Assembly (NCBI GenBank): GCA_028583605.1 | Contig: CM053329.1 | Location: 10,092,501 to 10,156,500, forward strand | Length of the DNA: 64,000 nucleotides | Source: Dastarcus helophoroides | Taxonomy: Eukaryota > Arthropoda > Insecta > Coleoptera > Bothrideridae | Reading direction: 5' to 3' | Part shown: piece by piece, positions 1 to 11,961 of the stretch | Layout: each line of letters begins with the position of its first letter | How positions within the stretch are numbered: position 1 is the first letter of the stretch | Position numbers and translations under genes: made by a program | The notes under the pieces: model-generated | Seen by the model: only the letters and a program-made list of their open reading frames with translations | Told to the model about the DNA's origin: nothing | Databases searched by the model: none

Positions 1-511
1 CACTGTTGCAGGACCCTGTATACAGTGTGTCCCATCGGGAATCGCCGCGATCGATATCTGGCAAAGTACCCATCTAAAAAATTTGAAAATTTAACTACTT
101 AGCAAAGTCGATGAGACCAATACAACTAAAATATTCGCAAAGTTGTAGTACTTCCGGTTATGCCGGAAGTTGACATCAACTTTCCTAAATATTTTTGCAT
201 TTTTGGATTTTATTTGACATTTTAAGGCCACTTTGAATCACAAACATTGTTCTTAAAATTTATAGTTTTTGAAATAATTGAATTTTTATTAAAACATTGA
301 TAGATGCAAGGTGCCACGAAACTCGTTTTATCTTTTTCCAGAAATGAGATATTTATTTCATATTTGGTACATGAGTAGAACACATACGAAACTATCTTGC
401 ATAACTTTCATAAGTTGAAAGACATTATACCGAGTGTTGAATTCACGTCTGAACATTTTGATAAATTCAAACAGCGATAACTTTGTTATTTTGAATGGAA
501 CACCCTATATT
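1..511. mobile_element. Degenerate foldback-type repeat with TATA-flanked ends
   Basis: Bases 13-18 (CCCTG) followed by TATA and then CAGTGTGTCCCAT look like the right end of one element abutting the left end of another across a shared TATA. The second element seems to end at about 500-507 with ACACCCTATAT. Its interior, with a paired CTTCCGG/CCGGAAG and a following GACATCAACTTTC, resembles the left arm of the foldback element at 19.76 kb. Only one arm is clear, so the boundaries are provisional. Confidence 0.4.
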
Positions 512-1190
512 TTGTGGCCTATCTTATGTAGATTTAAATTATAATAATGATAAAAAGTCTAAAGTTTAAGAAAAAAAAAGCATCTCTCTAAAAACCATTT
601 TTTATAAATTTCGAGTTTGTGACTTCCCTCAATTTTTGCTCCAAATTGTTATCCATCGAAAAACTAATTTGCAAATTCAAATTTAAAATTAAAATAAATA
701 ACATAAAGTTCGGAAAAATAACTCGAATATTCTAAATAAAAATTCTAAATAAACATTTTATAAAGTGAACTCAAAATTTGGATACTTCTTTCAAAAATGA
801 ATCTGAGAAACTTTGAAGTTTTGAGATTGAATATTGAATGTAGAAAATAACCAAAATTCGTTTTAGTTTTAGAAAAAAAAAAACCAAAATTTCTAGGAAA
901 CATCAAAAAAAAAGGTTCAAATTAAAGAATTACTATTCCATGAAAAAACCTAAAAGATCAAAAAATGGGATGAAAATTGAAACTAAAATTATGAAAAATA
1001 ACGCCGAATTTAGAAAATCGGAAAATACTGTAAATTATTAACGTCGAATTTAAAAAAATGTCTAAAATTTATTTTCTGTAGAATAAAGTTCAGGTTCTAG
1101 AAAAAATTCGAAATTTCAGATTATAAAAAAAATAATAAGAATTATCCTAAAATTAAAAAACAAATCTTGTCCTCTGAAACCAAGAAAAAT
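512..1190. other. AT-rich low-complexity DNA, no gene seen
   Basis: Poly-A/T runs and degenerate AAAATTTC/GAAATTT words without a recognisable coding frame or RNA gene. Probably intronic or upstream to the zinc-finger gene. Confidence 0.6.
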
Positions 1191-1194
1191 GAAA

Positions 1195-1362
1195 AAGCAC
1201 AAAAAAGGTTGGTTTAAGCGTTGAGCATCTCTCTGAAGACGACAGCTTGGCTATCGAAAAGCGTTAGAGCAACCTTTGTTGTGTTTTTTAATCTTTCTTG
1301 GTTTCAGGGGACAAGATTTGTATTTCAATTTTTGAAGACAACCAAGGACCAGTCCGTTCAAT
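1195..1362 (+). mobile_element. Penelope-type terminal repeat fragment, copy 1
   Basis: One of five dispersed copies sharing the order CTCTCTGAAGA, a hairpin, GAAA..GCGTTAGAGCAACC, then TTTTTTAATCTTTCTTGG and TTTCAGGGGACAAG. It extends to ..GGACCAGTCC near 1355, as does the copy at 39.4 kb. The copy at 24.2 kb lies beside a GIY-YIG endonuclease remnant, which is why I assign the family to a Penelope-like element. The hammerhead-like core is at 1229-1269; this copy has GAAAAGCGTT where the others have GAAACGCGTT. Confidence 0.6.
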
Positions 1363-1380
1363 AAAAAAAAAGAATTATCC

Positions 1381-1850
1381 AATAAAATATTAAGTAAATA
1401 TTCTATAATAGAATACTTGAAGGTGCTGCAGTTGAAAATATTTACAACCAACAATCATAGATCGAGTTCGATCTTACTTGGCTTGATCAGTGCGGCATGG
1501 CGGCCTTGAATATTTCCAAGTTGAAGCCATTAGTTAGCCATGTAAATACTCAAGAGACGTGAATTCCATTGAGTGACTTTCGACTCTATTTAAAAAAAAA
1601 CATTTTTGCTACATTCTAATTGAAGTAATTATTGCTAGGTTACGTAAGATATAATTAAAGTCACAAAAGTTATTAACATTGAGGTGACGGTCTTGTATTA
1701 AGGGTTGCATAGTCATGTAATGCAAGCACGTTCGACGTTTAGATATGCAAATTTAACAAATAATTTAAATTAAATGTTCTGTAATAAAACAGTGGAACGT
1801 GCTACAGATGAAAATATCTACAACCTGCAAATACCCAGGAAATCATCTAA
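1381..1850 (-). mobile_element. Tandem dimer of a ~376-bp hammerhead-bearing repeat
   Basis: The block ...GTGCTGCAGTTGAAAATATTTACAACC at about 1422-1449 recurs as ...GTGCTACAGATGAAAATATCTACAACC at 1798-1825, which gives a unit of about 376 bp, the second unit being truncated. The first unit keeps a decayed hammerhead-like core on the minus strand around 1456-1497 (CUGAUCA box, then GAAC). Related copies lie at 12.64 kb, 36.5 kb and 36.9 kb. Tandem organisation plus a self-cleaving motif resembles retrozyme-like non-autonomous retroelements, but that is inference. Confidence 0.55.
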
Positions 1851-4307
1851 GAAGCCAAGAAATAGGAAATTTAAAAATTAAACTAAAATATTGAGAAATA
1901 ACTCTAAATTTCTAAAAAGAAACCTTTGGTCATTAACGGTAAATATCAAAGGAGAACTCCGTTTCAAAAATTTATTTTATTTCAATTTTTTTTTTAAATT
2001 GGAAAACTTGAATCTTTTTCAGAAACATTGTTTAGAAATATTTTGTCTCTTCCCAATTTCAAAAAATTTTTTAACAATCACATCATTTTTCTTTACCAGA
2101 TGTAAATGATGATATACGAGGCCAACAAAAGGCATCATTGTTTGAACAAAGATCTTCTGCTTCCACCATGCCACATTTTATGTTGATTGCTCGTAAACTT
2201 ACCGACATATAGTTAGATTTTTGGCGGAAATTTGGGGTGCCCATTTACTCAATAATAAAATCCATTTCCATTCATCGATTAATATGAAAAAATTGAAAAT
2301 TGGACAAGGACAATTGCAAATTCCAGTAGTAGCCTTACTTTGTATTCTCTAAAACACAAACATTTTTCAGGACTATAAAATTACCTCAAATATTGCCTCA
2401 ACTTGTTTTAAAATCAGATGAAATGGTTACCACTTTCTTTAAAATAGTACACCAACCAGTATTTTCCCAATAAGTCTACCTAAGCAATTAAAAATTGGGT
2501 AAACATCAAAATCCAAAAGATCCAGTTTCCATGCCCTCAAAACGAACAGATTTCATGCGGTCTATCAGCTTTAAAACCAAATCGATACAGACCTTGTCCT
2601 TTGACCTTTCGTTTCCGCGTATACGGAATTCTGGCGACCATCCTCGCAATTATCGTCCATTCATAGTTTCTAACTATACAGAATCGCTCTAGATTCCCAG
2701 AAATGTCCCACATTTCCTCCAAAGTTCCACCATTAACATAATCTCCTTTCTTGCGACGTTTCGAAAGTTGAAGGGCAACAAGTCCTTTTTCCGACAACGA
2801 GGCGCCATCTTTCCGTCGCCGGCGATCGGCAGGATTCGCAAGGACAACGCAGGGAATCAATAACGCCGGTTTCATTCATAATTTTCAGCCACCTCGCCCA
2901 TCCTGGGCAACGCAGATAATGTCATATGTTGATATAAATTATGTATGATAGAATTTCTGATTAGTGATAATGCGATAATAGTTGGTTGAGCAACTGGAGG
3001 GATCGTCTTCTCTGAATTAAATAGCGGTCGTTACATTTTTATTGGATGACGATACGCGGAAATAACTCGAGCTAAATTTGATTCTTTATGCTGCCTTCCT
3101 ACCACGTCATCATGATATTAAATTAACGTTTAGATCTAACTTTTTTTTTCGAAAATGTCTAGGCAATCTCTAAAAAAGAATAAAGATTTGAAATGGCATT
3201 CTAGATTTGTCAAAAAAAGTCGAATTTTGCAAAAATTTCATTATTTATAAAAGATTTCATTTTCTTTTCTTAATTAACATCTAAGAGTATGTATTAGAAA
3301 TTTTTAGCATTTCTGTTTTCTATTTTTTTCTTATTACAATTTCAACTTTAAAGTCGAATCTCTAGAAGAACTCGAAATTGCAAAATAGTATGAAATTTTT
3401 AATTTTTCCGCGTTTTCATTTTTTCCTCCAAAAATTAAATGACCAACAAAGGAAATATGTTTCAATAGAGATAAGAATTTGTTATAGTTAATTTTTCAGT
3501 CAATATAAGGTGAAATCACCAATGAAATTGACGTATGAACCTAACATAACTCAATCAACAGGGCTGATTCCGGATTTTCAGATAAAACAACAAAACAAAT
3601 GTTAGATAATTGACTTCCTGTTCTAGTTTCGAACATTTTATGTATCGTTTTATCCTGAGAAAAACATTTCCTACCATGTATGATACGAATTACATTCATC
3701 GCATTAAAAAGTAAATAAATAAACAATATCGCGTTAAAATCGTTGAAAATGGGATGTTTCTGCGATGAATTTCTGTTTGATGTTTCTGAAATTACATCTT
3801 TCAGTATCACATGATTATTAAGCCTGAAAACATGTTAAAAATACGAGTTTTGGCACCAAAATAAATTCCTTAAATGTTTGAAGAATGGATTCCTGCCTAC
3901 GTTTTTCTCTTGGTTTATATTTAACTTGGCTATTTATAATCTAATTGAGGAACAATTTAGTTCATAGGTATATCAATATCTCGGTTATTTTTAAAGGTAA
4001 CTACTTTTATTTAATCGATACATGATCGTAAACCAAACCGAATGTTACGCTGAATTTGAATTGACATAAAAAACATAATACAATTATTTCTTATCATATA
4101 ATATGGAGAAAATAATAAAACTGCTCAAAATTTAATTAAAATTCAGTGGGTTGAAATACGTTAGAGAAGCAAGGTCACAGCAATAACTCCAAGATGTAAC
4201 CCTTGATGGTTTTAATGAATGAAATTGCTCAGCACATTGTCAGCTGTGGCGTACGTGCCTTAGTATCAAATAACCACCGATAACCGAACACCTGAATCAT
4301 AAATATT
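1851..4307. other. Probable intron or upstream DNA; unique-looking island at 2.5-2.9 kb
   Basis: No coding exon of the downstream gene is recognisable here. Most of the stretch is AT-rich. About 2500-2930 is visibly richer in G and C and carries a 112-codon open frame on the minus strand (2537-2875) that matches nothing I recognise; it could equally be a conserved non-coding element. The last part before 4308 contains a CAGCTG E-box (about 4242) and leads into a pyrimidine tract. Confidence 0.45.
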
Positions 4308-4319
4308 TTTTCTTTCCAG
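4308..4319 (+). other. 3' splice acceptor of the first visible coding exon
   Basis: A TTTTTTCTTTCCAG tract ends at 4319 immediately before open coding sequence. The exon frame requires one upstream base to complete its first codon (xGT), so an upstream coding exon outside or unrecognised in the window is expected. Confidence 0.75.
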
Positions 4320-4797
4320 GTTCTCTAGATCCGGAGGAACTGACGTCTTTGGAGCAGCAACAAACCCAACAACACTCCATCAGCCCGCACCATTCCCCGT
4401 CGAGCAGTCAAGTGGGGGAAAGGGGAACACCTCAGGAAACCGCCTTGAGTCCTAGTTTATGTAAAGAAGAAAACACTAACCATAGCACCCTCAGTATGTA
4501 CCCTTCGCACTCGAATAACAACAACATGAACAAGATGCAACATAGAGTCGTCTACACGTCGGCCTCCAGTCCTAACATGCCCGGCGGCATGCAAATGCAG
4601 CAAGCCGGTAGCCCTATGAGTATGGGATCGCAACCTATGGCCCATTCGCCTTCTTCGGTGAATCCGTGGTTGTTATCAAGCGGGGATAAGTCGATTTATC
4701 CGGCCATGTTTGGACTATTGGGACAGAATTCGCAGTCTCCCCAGCAGCAGTATCCTTCGGCTACGCCGAGTCCTGCCGGGACGCAGTACGATGACAG
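4320..4797 (+). CDS. sr: stripe/EGR-family zinc-finger transcription factor, internal exon
   Basis: This exon encodes about 159 residues of the transactivation half of an EGR-type factor. It starts in frame as ..SLDPEELTSLEQQQ and is rich in Gln, Ser, Pro, His and Met, including a NNNNMNKM run and a KSIYPAMFGLLGQ segment. No ATG is needed at the start because the exon opens directly after the acceptor at 4319; an in-frame TTG at 4349 is simply a Leu codon. The exon ends ..GTQYDD plus two bases (AG), followed by a GTACAG donor at 4798. Joining to 11048 restores AGG (Arg) and an open frame reading ..[13 protein letters not shown]. Base composition is clearly less AT-rich than the flanking DNA. 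Assignment to stripe rather than another EGR-like gene rests on the fingers and the linker in the next exon and on insects having stripe as their EGR homologue. Confidence 0.88.
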
Positions 4798-5459
4798 GTA
4801 CAGATTTAGAATTTTGGCAGTAGATTTTTTTTTATTATTAGACCTGGAAAGTTAATTTAAATTATTTTATTCGTTGCTTTGGGCATTTTCTTGAAAACAT
4901 TATTGCTAATCAAAGCCTGTATTTCAGTGTATTAATTATTAGAGACCGGATTATATGCATTTACACAAGTTACTACATATTTTACCTAAAATCTAATGAT
5001 GAGGCATATTTTTGCTATATTTTTACTATTTTTGGATGAGTACTTAATGATTGAAGTCTTACTAAGCGCTGGATAGGACGTTTACTCTTTTGGTTTGGTT
5101 AAAGCAGTCGATCAAAATTTATATTTAACTAAAAGGGTACCATTTTTATTCAAACTTCTGCTTATTTTACAAAATTTGTCTTTATTTTTAATTTCGAACT
5201 CATTATCAAAATTTGAATTTTTTCTTGTTAAAATCTAGTCTTTAAAATTTTAAATATTTATTCCGACATTTTTCGTTTTATTTTTTCAAAATTTTCGTTT
5301 TTAAAAATTCGACATTCTTGAAAAATTTCCACTTCTTTAAAATTCGAATTCCACAAATTTTGACTTGTTTATCAATATTTGCCTTTTCCTCAAAATTTGG
5401 CCAATTTTTAGATAAAAAAACAAATTTTTTTTTCAAATTTCTGAATTTGTAAAAAACAA

Positions 5460-7770
5460 AAAGGCTAAGAAATTTTCTTTGGAAATTTTGAAGTTTTCAA
5501 AATTTTTAAATTAAATTTGTCGAACATTCCATTTTGTTTCTCAAAAATGTTACCATTTGTCCCAATATTAAACATTTTCTGACGCCATGGTGAGATATTT
5601 GTCTCCCTCTGACTTAAACAGTCAAGAGAAAATAAACATTCAACCGGAAAAAAGAAAATTTTTCTCAAAATTTGTTCATTTTTTTTCAAAATTCAAGTCT
5701 CTGAGACATTTTGACTTTCTACTAATTTCGTCTTTTTCCTTGAACTTTCTTGCTTAACATTTGACTTTCCCTCAAAATTTCGTTTCTTAGTTTCAAGATT
5801 TTTCTCAAAATTTCTTCTTTTCCGAAACGTTATTTTTTGTAGCATTGGATCCTTTTGAAATTTTTTACCTGTTGGAATCAGAACTTTCAAATATTTTTAC
5901 CGTTTACCCAAAATTTGACTTTTCTTTCAAAATGTTCATTTTATTCAAAATGTTCATGTCATTTTAAAATTCAGTATGTAATATTTCTGGAAAAGACGAC
6001 TTTTTCTTGAAAATTTGTCTTTTTGTTCGAAATTTCAATGTTTTTCTCAAAATTTCTGTCTTCTTTCCAAAATTTGTTTTTGGAAATTTAGGTTTTTCAA
6101 AATATTAACCTTTATCGCAATATTGAACATTTTCTGACGCCATGGTGAAACACTTGTCTTCCTTTGACTAAAGGAGTTAAGAAAAAATAAATATTCAACC
6201 GGAAAGTTTTTCTCAAAATTTGTTCATTTTTTTTAATCTTTGAGACATTTTGACTTTCTACTAGATTTGGTCTTTTTTCTTGAACATTCTTGCTTAAAAT
6301 ATGACTTTCTCTCAAAATTTCGTATATTAATTTCAAGGTTTTTCTCGAAATTTCCTCTTTTCCGAAACGTTGTTTTTTTGTAATATTGGATTCCTTACAA
6401 ATTTTTTAGCTGCTACAACCAGAACTTTCAAATATTTTTACCGTTTGCTCAAAATTTGACTTTTTTCAAAATGTTCATTTTTTTCAAAATGTTCATGTTT
6501 ATCTCAAAACTCAGTATGTACTATTTCTGGAAAAGACGACTTTTTCTTCAAAATTTGTCCCTTTTTTTTTCGATATTTCGATGTTTTCTCTAAATTTTTG
6601 TTTTCTTTCCAAAATCTGTTTTTGGAAATTTAGGTTTCTCAAAATGTTAACATTTATTCCCAATATTGAACATTTTATGACGCCATGGTGGGACATTTGT
6701 CTCCCTCTGACTAAAGCCAGTTAAGAAAAAATTAATATTCAACCGGAAAGTTTTTCTCAAAATTTGTTCATTTTTTTAAAATCTTTGAGACATTTTGACT
6801 TTCTACTAGATTTTGTCTTTTTCCTTGAACTTTCTTGCTTAAAATATGACTTTCTCTCAAAATTTCGTATCTTAATTTCAAGGTTTTTCTCGAAATTTCC
6901 TCTTTTCCGAAACGTTGTTTTTTTGTAATATTGGATTCCTTACAAATTTTCTACCTGCTACAACCAGAACTTTCAAATATTTTTACCGTTTGATCAAAAT
7001 TTGACTTTTTTCAAAATGTTCATTTTTTTCAAAATGTTCATGTTTATCGCAAAATTCAGTATGTACTATTTTTGGAAAAGACCACTATTTCTTCAAAATT
7101 TGTCCCTTTTTTTCGAAATTTCGATGTTTTCTCTAAATTTTTGTTTTCTTTCCAAAATCTGTTTTTGGAAATTTAGGTTTCTCAAAATGTTAACATTCAT
7201 CCCAATATTGAACATTTTCTGACGCCATGGTGGGACATTTGTCTCTCTCTTGACTAACGCAGTTAAGAGAAAATGAATATTCAACCGGAAAGTTTTTCTC
7301 AAAATTTGTTCATTTTTTTAAAAGCTATGAGACATTTTGACTTTCTACTAGATTTTGTCTTTTTCCTTGAACTTTCTTGCTTAAAATATGACTTTCTCTC
7401 AAAATTTCGTATCTTAATTTCAAGGTTTTTCTCGAAATTTCCCCTTTTCCGAAACGTTGTTTTTTTGTAATATTGGATTCCTTACAAATTTTCTACCTGC
7501 TCAATCAGAACTTTCAAATATTTTTACCGTTTGTTAAAAATTTTTTCAAAATGTTCATGTTTATCTCAAAATTCAGTATGTAATATTTCTGGAAAAGACC
7601 ACTTTTTCTTCAAAATTTGTCCTTTTTTTCTATAAAATTTCGATGTTTTTCTCTAAATTTTTGTTTTCTTTTCAAAATCTGTTTTTGGAAATTTTGATTT
7701 CTTTTCCCTGAAATTCGTTTTTTCTCGAAATTTCAACATTTTTAAAAAACATCTTTTGGAAATTTCGTCT
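5460..7770. repeat. ~542-bp higher-order tandem repeat, about four units
   Basis: Two landmarks recur in register. GAGACATTTTGACTTTCTAC occurs at about 5703, 6242, 6787 and 7329, and GACGCCATGGTG occurs at about 5581, 6136, 6679 and 7221. Spacings are 539-555 bp, with the last three units most alike. Units differ by small indels and substitutions. Confidence 0.8.
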
Positions 7771-9240
7771 TTTAAGTCATGTTCATATCTATTGTGATCC
7801 TAGAAACTTCAACTTTTGCTTCCAAATTAATCTTTTTCTTTTTTTTTTAATTTCGATTTCTTTGTTCAAAATTTATTTTTTTCGTAGACGAATATTTTTT
7901 TTAAAATTAAACTTTGTGTGGGAAGTTCTCTTGATTTTTTGATGTTTTGTCCTTTAGCTCGAAAGACCTATTGTCTTTTTCGGATTTTCGACTATTTTTT
8001 TAAAATTCGCTTTTTTCTTCTGAAATTTGCGTTTTATTACAAAATTCTACTCCTTTACAAAATTGACTTTCTTGGGAAAATTTCAATTTTTTTCTTAACA
8101 TTAGACCCTCAAGATATCGGTTCTTTTTCTAAAAATTTAGATCTTTTAGAAACTGAATTTCTAGAAAGTTCAACTTTATCCTCGAAATTCGTCCTTTTCT
8201 GAAAGTTTTGTTTTTTTCCCCTAAAATAAATGTTTTCCATAAGTTTTAGTTTAGTTCCTTAGTTTTAGTTCTCAAAATTCTAGTTTTTGGCCTTTTCATT
8301 GAAAAATCATATTTCTATTAAATCCCGTCCTTTTTTCTTAAAATAATAATTTGGAAGAAAAATTGTAAATGTTACATTTTGAAAAAAAAGTACAAGATTT
8401 TTAAAAAACTCAAAATAATTACAAAATTTCGATTTAATAAAAAATATTTTTAAACAATCCAATTCCCTAAAATAGCGAAATAAAAAATATGAAAACTTTC
8501 GAAAAAAAAAGGGAGAAGAGTTCGTAAAAGATCTAAATTGTCAAATAAAGGTTGAAATTTAAAAAAAAATCAATATTATAAAATGTTGAATTTTGAAAGT
8601 TAGTTTGAAAAAAAATCGAGATTTCGTCTTTTTCTTTAAACTTTCTTGCTTAAAATTTGACTTTTTCTCAAAATTTCGTTTCTTAATTTCAAGGTTTTTC
8701 TCGAAATTGGTTTTTTTTCGAAATTTCGACATTTTCAAAAATTATCTTTTAAAAATGTTGACTTTCATGGGAACTTCATATTCATTGGTCCTAGAAATCT
8801 CAACTTTTTCTTCGAAATTAATCTTTTTTTTTAATTTTGATATTTTTGTTGAAAATTTATCTTTTTCGTTGACAATTATTTGTTTTTAATTTAGGTTTCT
8901 GTAGGAAATTTCTATTGTCTTTTTGCAGTTACGTCTTTTTGCTCGAAATACGTTTTCGATTATTTTTTCAAAATTCGCTTTTTTTTCTCAAATTTGCATT
9001 TTATTACAAAATTAGACTACTTTATAAAATTAACTTTTTTTGGAAAATTTCAATTTTTTTCTTAATATTCGACCCTGAAAATATTGGTTTTTTTTTAAAT
9101 GTAAATCTTTTAGAAACTGAATTTCTAGAAATTTCAACTTTATCCCCGAAATTCACCTTTTTCTGAAAATTTGTTCTTTTCTCTTAAAATAAATGTTTTC
9201 CTTAAAGTTTCATTTTATTCGCAAAATTCTACTTTTTGGC
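7690..9240. repeat. Direct duplication of ~0.97 kb within the low-complexity block
   Basis: The segment around 8030-8200 (TTTTATTACAAAATTCTAC ... GACCCTCAAGATATCGG) is repeated with divergence around 8998-9170 (TTTTATTACAAAATTAGAC ... GACCCTGAAAATATTGG), about 970 bp apart. Confidence 0.55.
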
Positions 9241-9839
9241 CCTTTAATTCAAAAATCATATTTCTATTAAATCCCGTTTTCTTAAAATAATAATTTGGAA
9301 GAGAAAAACGAAGTATTGTAAATGTTATATTTAAAAAAAATACAAGATTAAAAAAAAATTAAATGAATTAAAAAAAGTCGATATTAAAAAAAATTCTGAA
9401 CAATTGGAATTCCTAAAATAGTGAAATAAAAAAGAATGAAAACGTTCAAAATAAAGTAGAAAGATTCATAGAAGATCTAAATTTTCAAATAAGGATAGAA
9501 TTTTTCAAAAAGAATCAATGTTTTAAAATGTTGAATTTTGAAAGTTACTGGTTTGAACAAAAGACGCTATTTTCCGTGACATACTCAAAAAAGTTGGAAT
9601 TAAAAAAGAAATAAAATTGTCAAAGTCGAAGAAATCAAAATTTTGGAGGGTCCTAAGTCCATCATAAAATTTGTTAACAAACTTTCGAAGTCTCAACTTT
9701 AATTCTTTTTCCAATAATTTAATTGTAAGATTCAACCAACTCAGAACAAAACAAAATTCAGAATTTATTAAAACCTAATTAATTTTATGAGGAAAAGCAA
9801 ATGTCGAAAAAAAATTTTAAATTTGGGATAGCCACAGAC

Positions 9840-10075
9840 TAGAAATTTGTTAAAATTGGAAGCAAATTTGTCCAAACTGACAGTAAATTTGTACAAATTA
9901 GAAGCAAATTTATTCAAATTTGAAACCAATTTGTTCACAGTAGAAATGAACTTATTCAAATTAATAGCAAATTTGTTAAAATTATAATCAAACCTATTCA
10001 AATTAGAAGCAAACTTATTGAAATTAAAAGCAAATTTGTTGAAACTGAAAGCAATTAGAAGCAAATTTGTTTACA
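9840..10075. repeat. 21-bp minisatellite (AATTTGTTNAAATTNNAAGCA)
   Basis: About eleven degenerate units with a 21-bp period. Because 21 is a multiple of three, the minus strand stays open and would read as heptads of the type NKFASNL, which explains a 98-codon open frame that is unlikely to be a gene. Confidence 0.75.
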
Positions 10076-10431
10076 AGAAAAAAAAATTTCAAATCAGAAA
10101 CAAATTTGTTAAAATTAACAGTATTAATATTTAGAGTTGCATATTTTGATACTTTTCATGCATATCTCAAGCTTTTTATGTTGCATAGAATCAGGTCTCT
10201 ATTAATTATATAGGATTGAGAAAGGATAATTTCGGTTTCCACAGCTAGATGGCTCTTTATTTTATTTTCTTTGGCTATTTTTTAAATATAATTTTTTAAG
10301 TTATTTAAAAGGCGTATAATTTCAATTACCAAGTTTAACTTGGTTGCCTTAAACCATGAATTGCCGAACGCGATTTCGAAACATTTGATTTAAAGGTTGA
10401 TAGGCCAGTAGTTTTCGATGTTCATTGGATC

Positions 10432-10796
10432 GTACAGGATATACTTCTTCCGGGATTGGAGCGTGTCAAAGAACAATTAAAAGTGTTCGACGTTTCTCCC
10501 ATCATCGTAGGGAGCTTCTTCAGGAACAAAAAATAGAAAAAAACAAATAAAAAGAGAAATATAAGGGAATATGCAAAAATGAAAGAATGAAAAGGCCAAT
10601 TTCAAAACATCAGAGCATTGTAACTCAGTATGTCCACCATACCAAAGGCGGAGCTCTTCTGAATTGAAAATTGATACAAAGGATAAAAAAGTTTAGACAG
10701 AAGAGCACGATAGCTTAGTGTGTCCACCATACCAGAGGCGAAACTCTTCTGAGTAGTTCTTTGACACGGGCCAATCCCGGAAGAAGTATATCCTGT
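10432..10796 (-). mobile_element. ~365-bp element with ~42-bp terminal inverted repeats and hammerhead-like core
   Basis: Both ends read GTACAGGATATACTTCTTCC then GGGATTGG..CGTGTCAAAGAAC inward. The interior holds two copies of GTCCACCATACCA(G/A)AGGCG (about 10634 and 10719). On the minus strand 10528-10484 reads UGUUC, CUGAAGA, a UCCC/GGGA hairpin, GAAACGUC and GAACA, which is a hammerhead-like layout. A related partial copy lies at 25.60-25.93 kb. The element lies against or inside RTE reverse-transcriptase debris. Confidence 0.6.
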
Positions 10797-10814
10797 ACTG
10801 ACTCTGGCCGTGGA

Positions 10815-10985
10815 AGCCTTCGTTGTCATATTCGTTGGATCGCCTTTTTTGAAGAAGATGCTGACCTCAGAATTTCTCCATGTATCGGGAATTCTTCCTT
10901 TTTCCAAGCATTTGTTGAGAAGAATAAGAAGCGCTTTGTCCAAAACTTTTCCTTCAGTCTTGAGCATCTCATTCGTTCTTATGCT
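10815..10985 (-). pseudogene. RTE-like LINE reverse transcriptase fragment
   Basis: The minus strand reads LKTEGKVLDKALLILLNKC.. and ..GRIPDTWRNSEVSIFFKKGD, the finger-domain motif that precedes NYRPISLL in RTE-like non-LTR retrotransposons. The frame leaves LINE sequence just after FKKGDPTN, where the TIR element begins. Only about 50 residues survive. Confidence 0.75.
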
Positions 10986-11037
10986 TTCTTAATATAATTC
11001 GTCCATTCTTCCCGATGACAAATTACAAATTAATCAT

Positions 11038-11047
11038 TTTGTTTCAG
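11038..11047 (+). other. 3' splice acceptor before the finger exon
   Basis: TTTGTTTCAG ends at 11047. The following GTCCCAGGCC completes Arg with the two bases left over from the upstream exon. Confidence 0.8.

Positions 11048-11961
<914 letters not shown>

Larger units (their letters stand above)
5100..9480. repeat. Low-complexity AAATTTCGA-type block
   Basis: Thousands of bases built from variants of TTTTTCTCAAAATTTCGACTTT. Open frames here are side effects of T-rich codons (Phe, Leu, Lys) and are not genes. The same vocabulary recurs at 13.6-16.1, 26.1-27.3, 38.0-39.0, 39.8-40.6, 58.3-59.4 and 61.3-63.5 kb. Confidence 0.75.
4798..11047 (+). other. 6.25-kb intron of the stripe homologue
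   Basis: The donor is GTACAG at 4798 and the acceptor is TTTGTTTCAG ending at 11047. The phase matches on both sides (two bases plus one). The intron carries the low-complexity block and 542-bp tandem repeat (5.1-9.5 kb), a 21-bp minisatellite (9.84-10.07 kb) and RTE/TIR element debris (10.4-11.0 kb). Confidence 0.85.

Noticed and set aside
4457..4645. Minus-strand 62-codon frame over the zinc-finger gene exon
   Set aside because: Antisense shadow of the coding exon.
7001..9166. Series of 65-98-codon Phe/Leu-rich frames
   Set aside because: They follow the low-complexity tandem repeat and change with each unit; no start, splice or family evidence.
9840..10075. CRISPR-like or coding repeat array
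   Set aside because: Units are contiguous 21-bp minisatellite repeats without spacers, in a eukaryotic intron.
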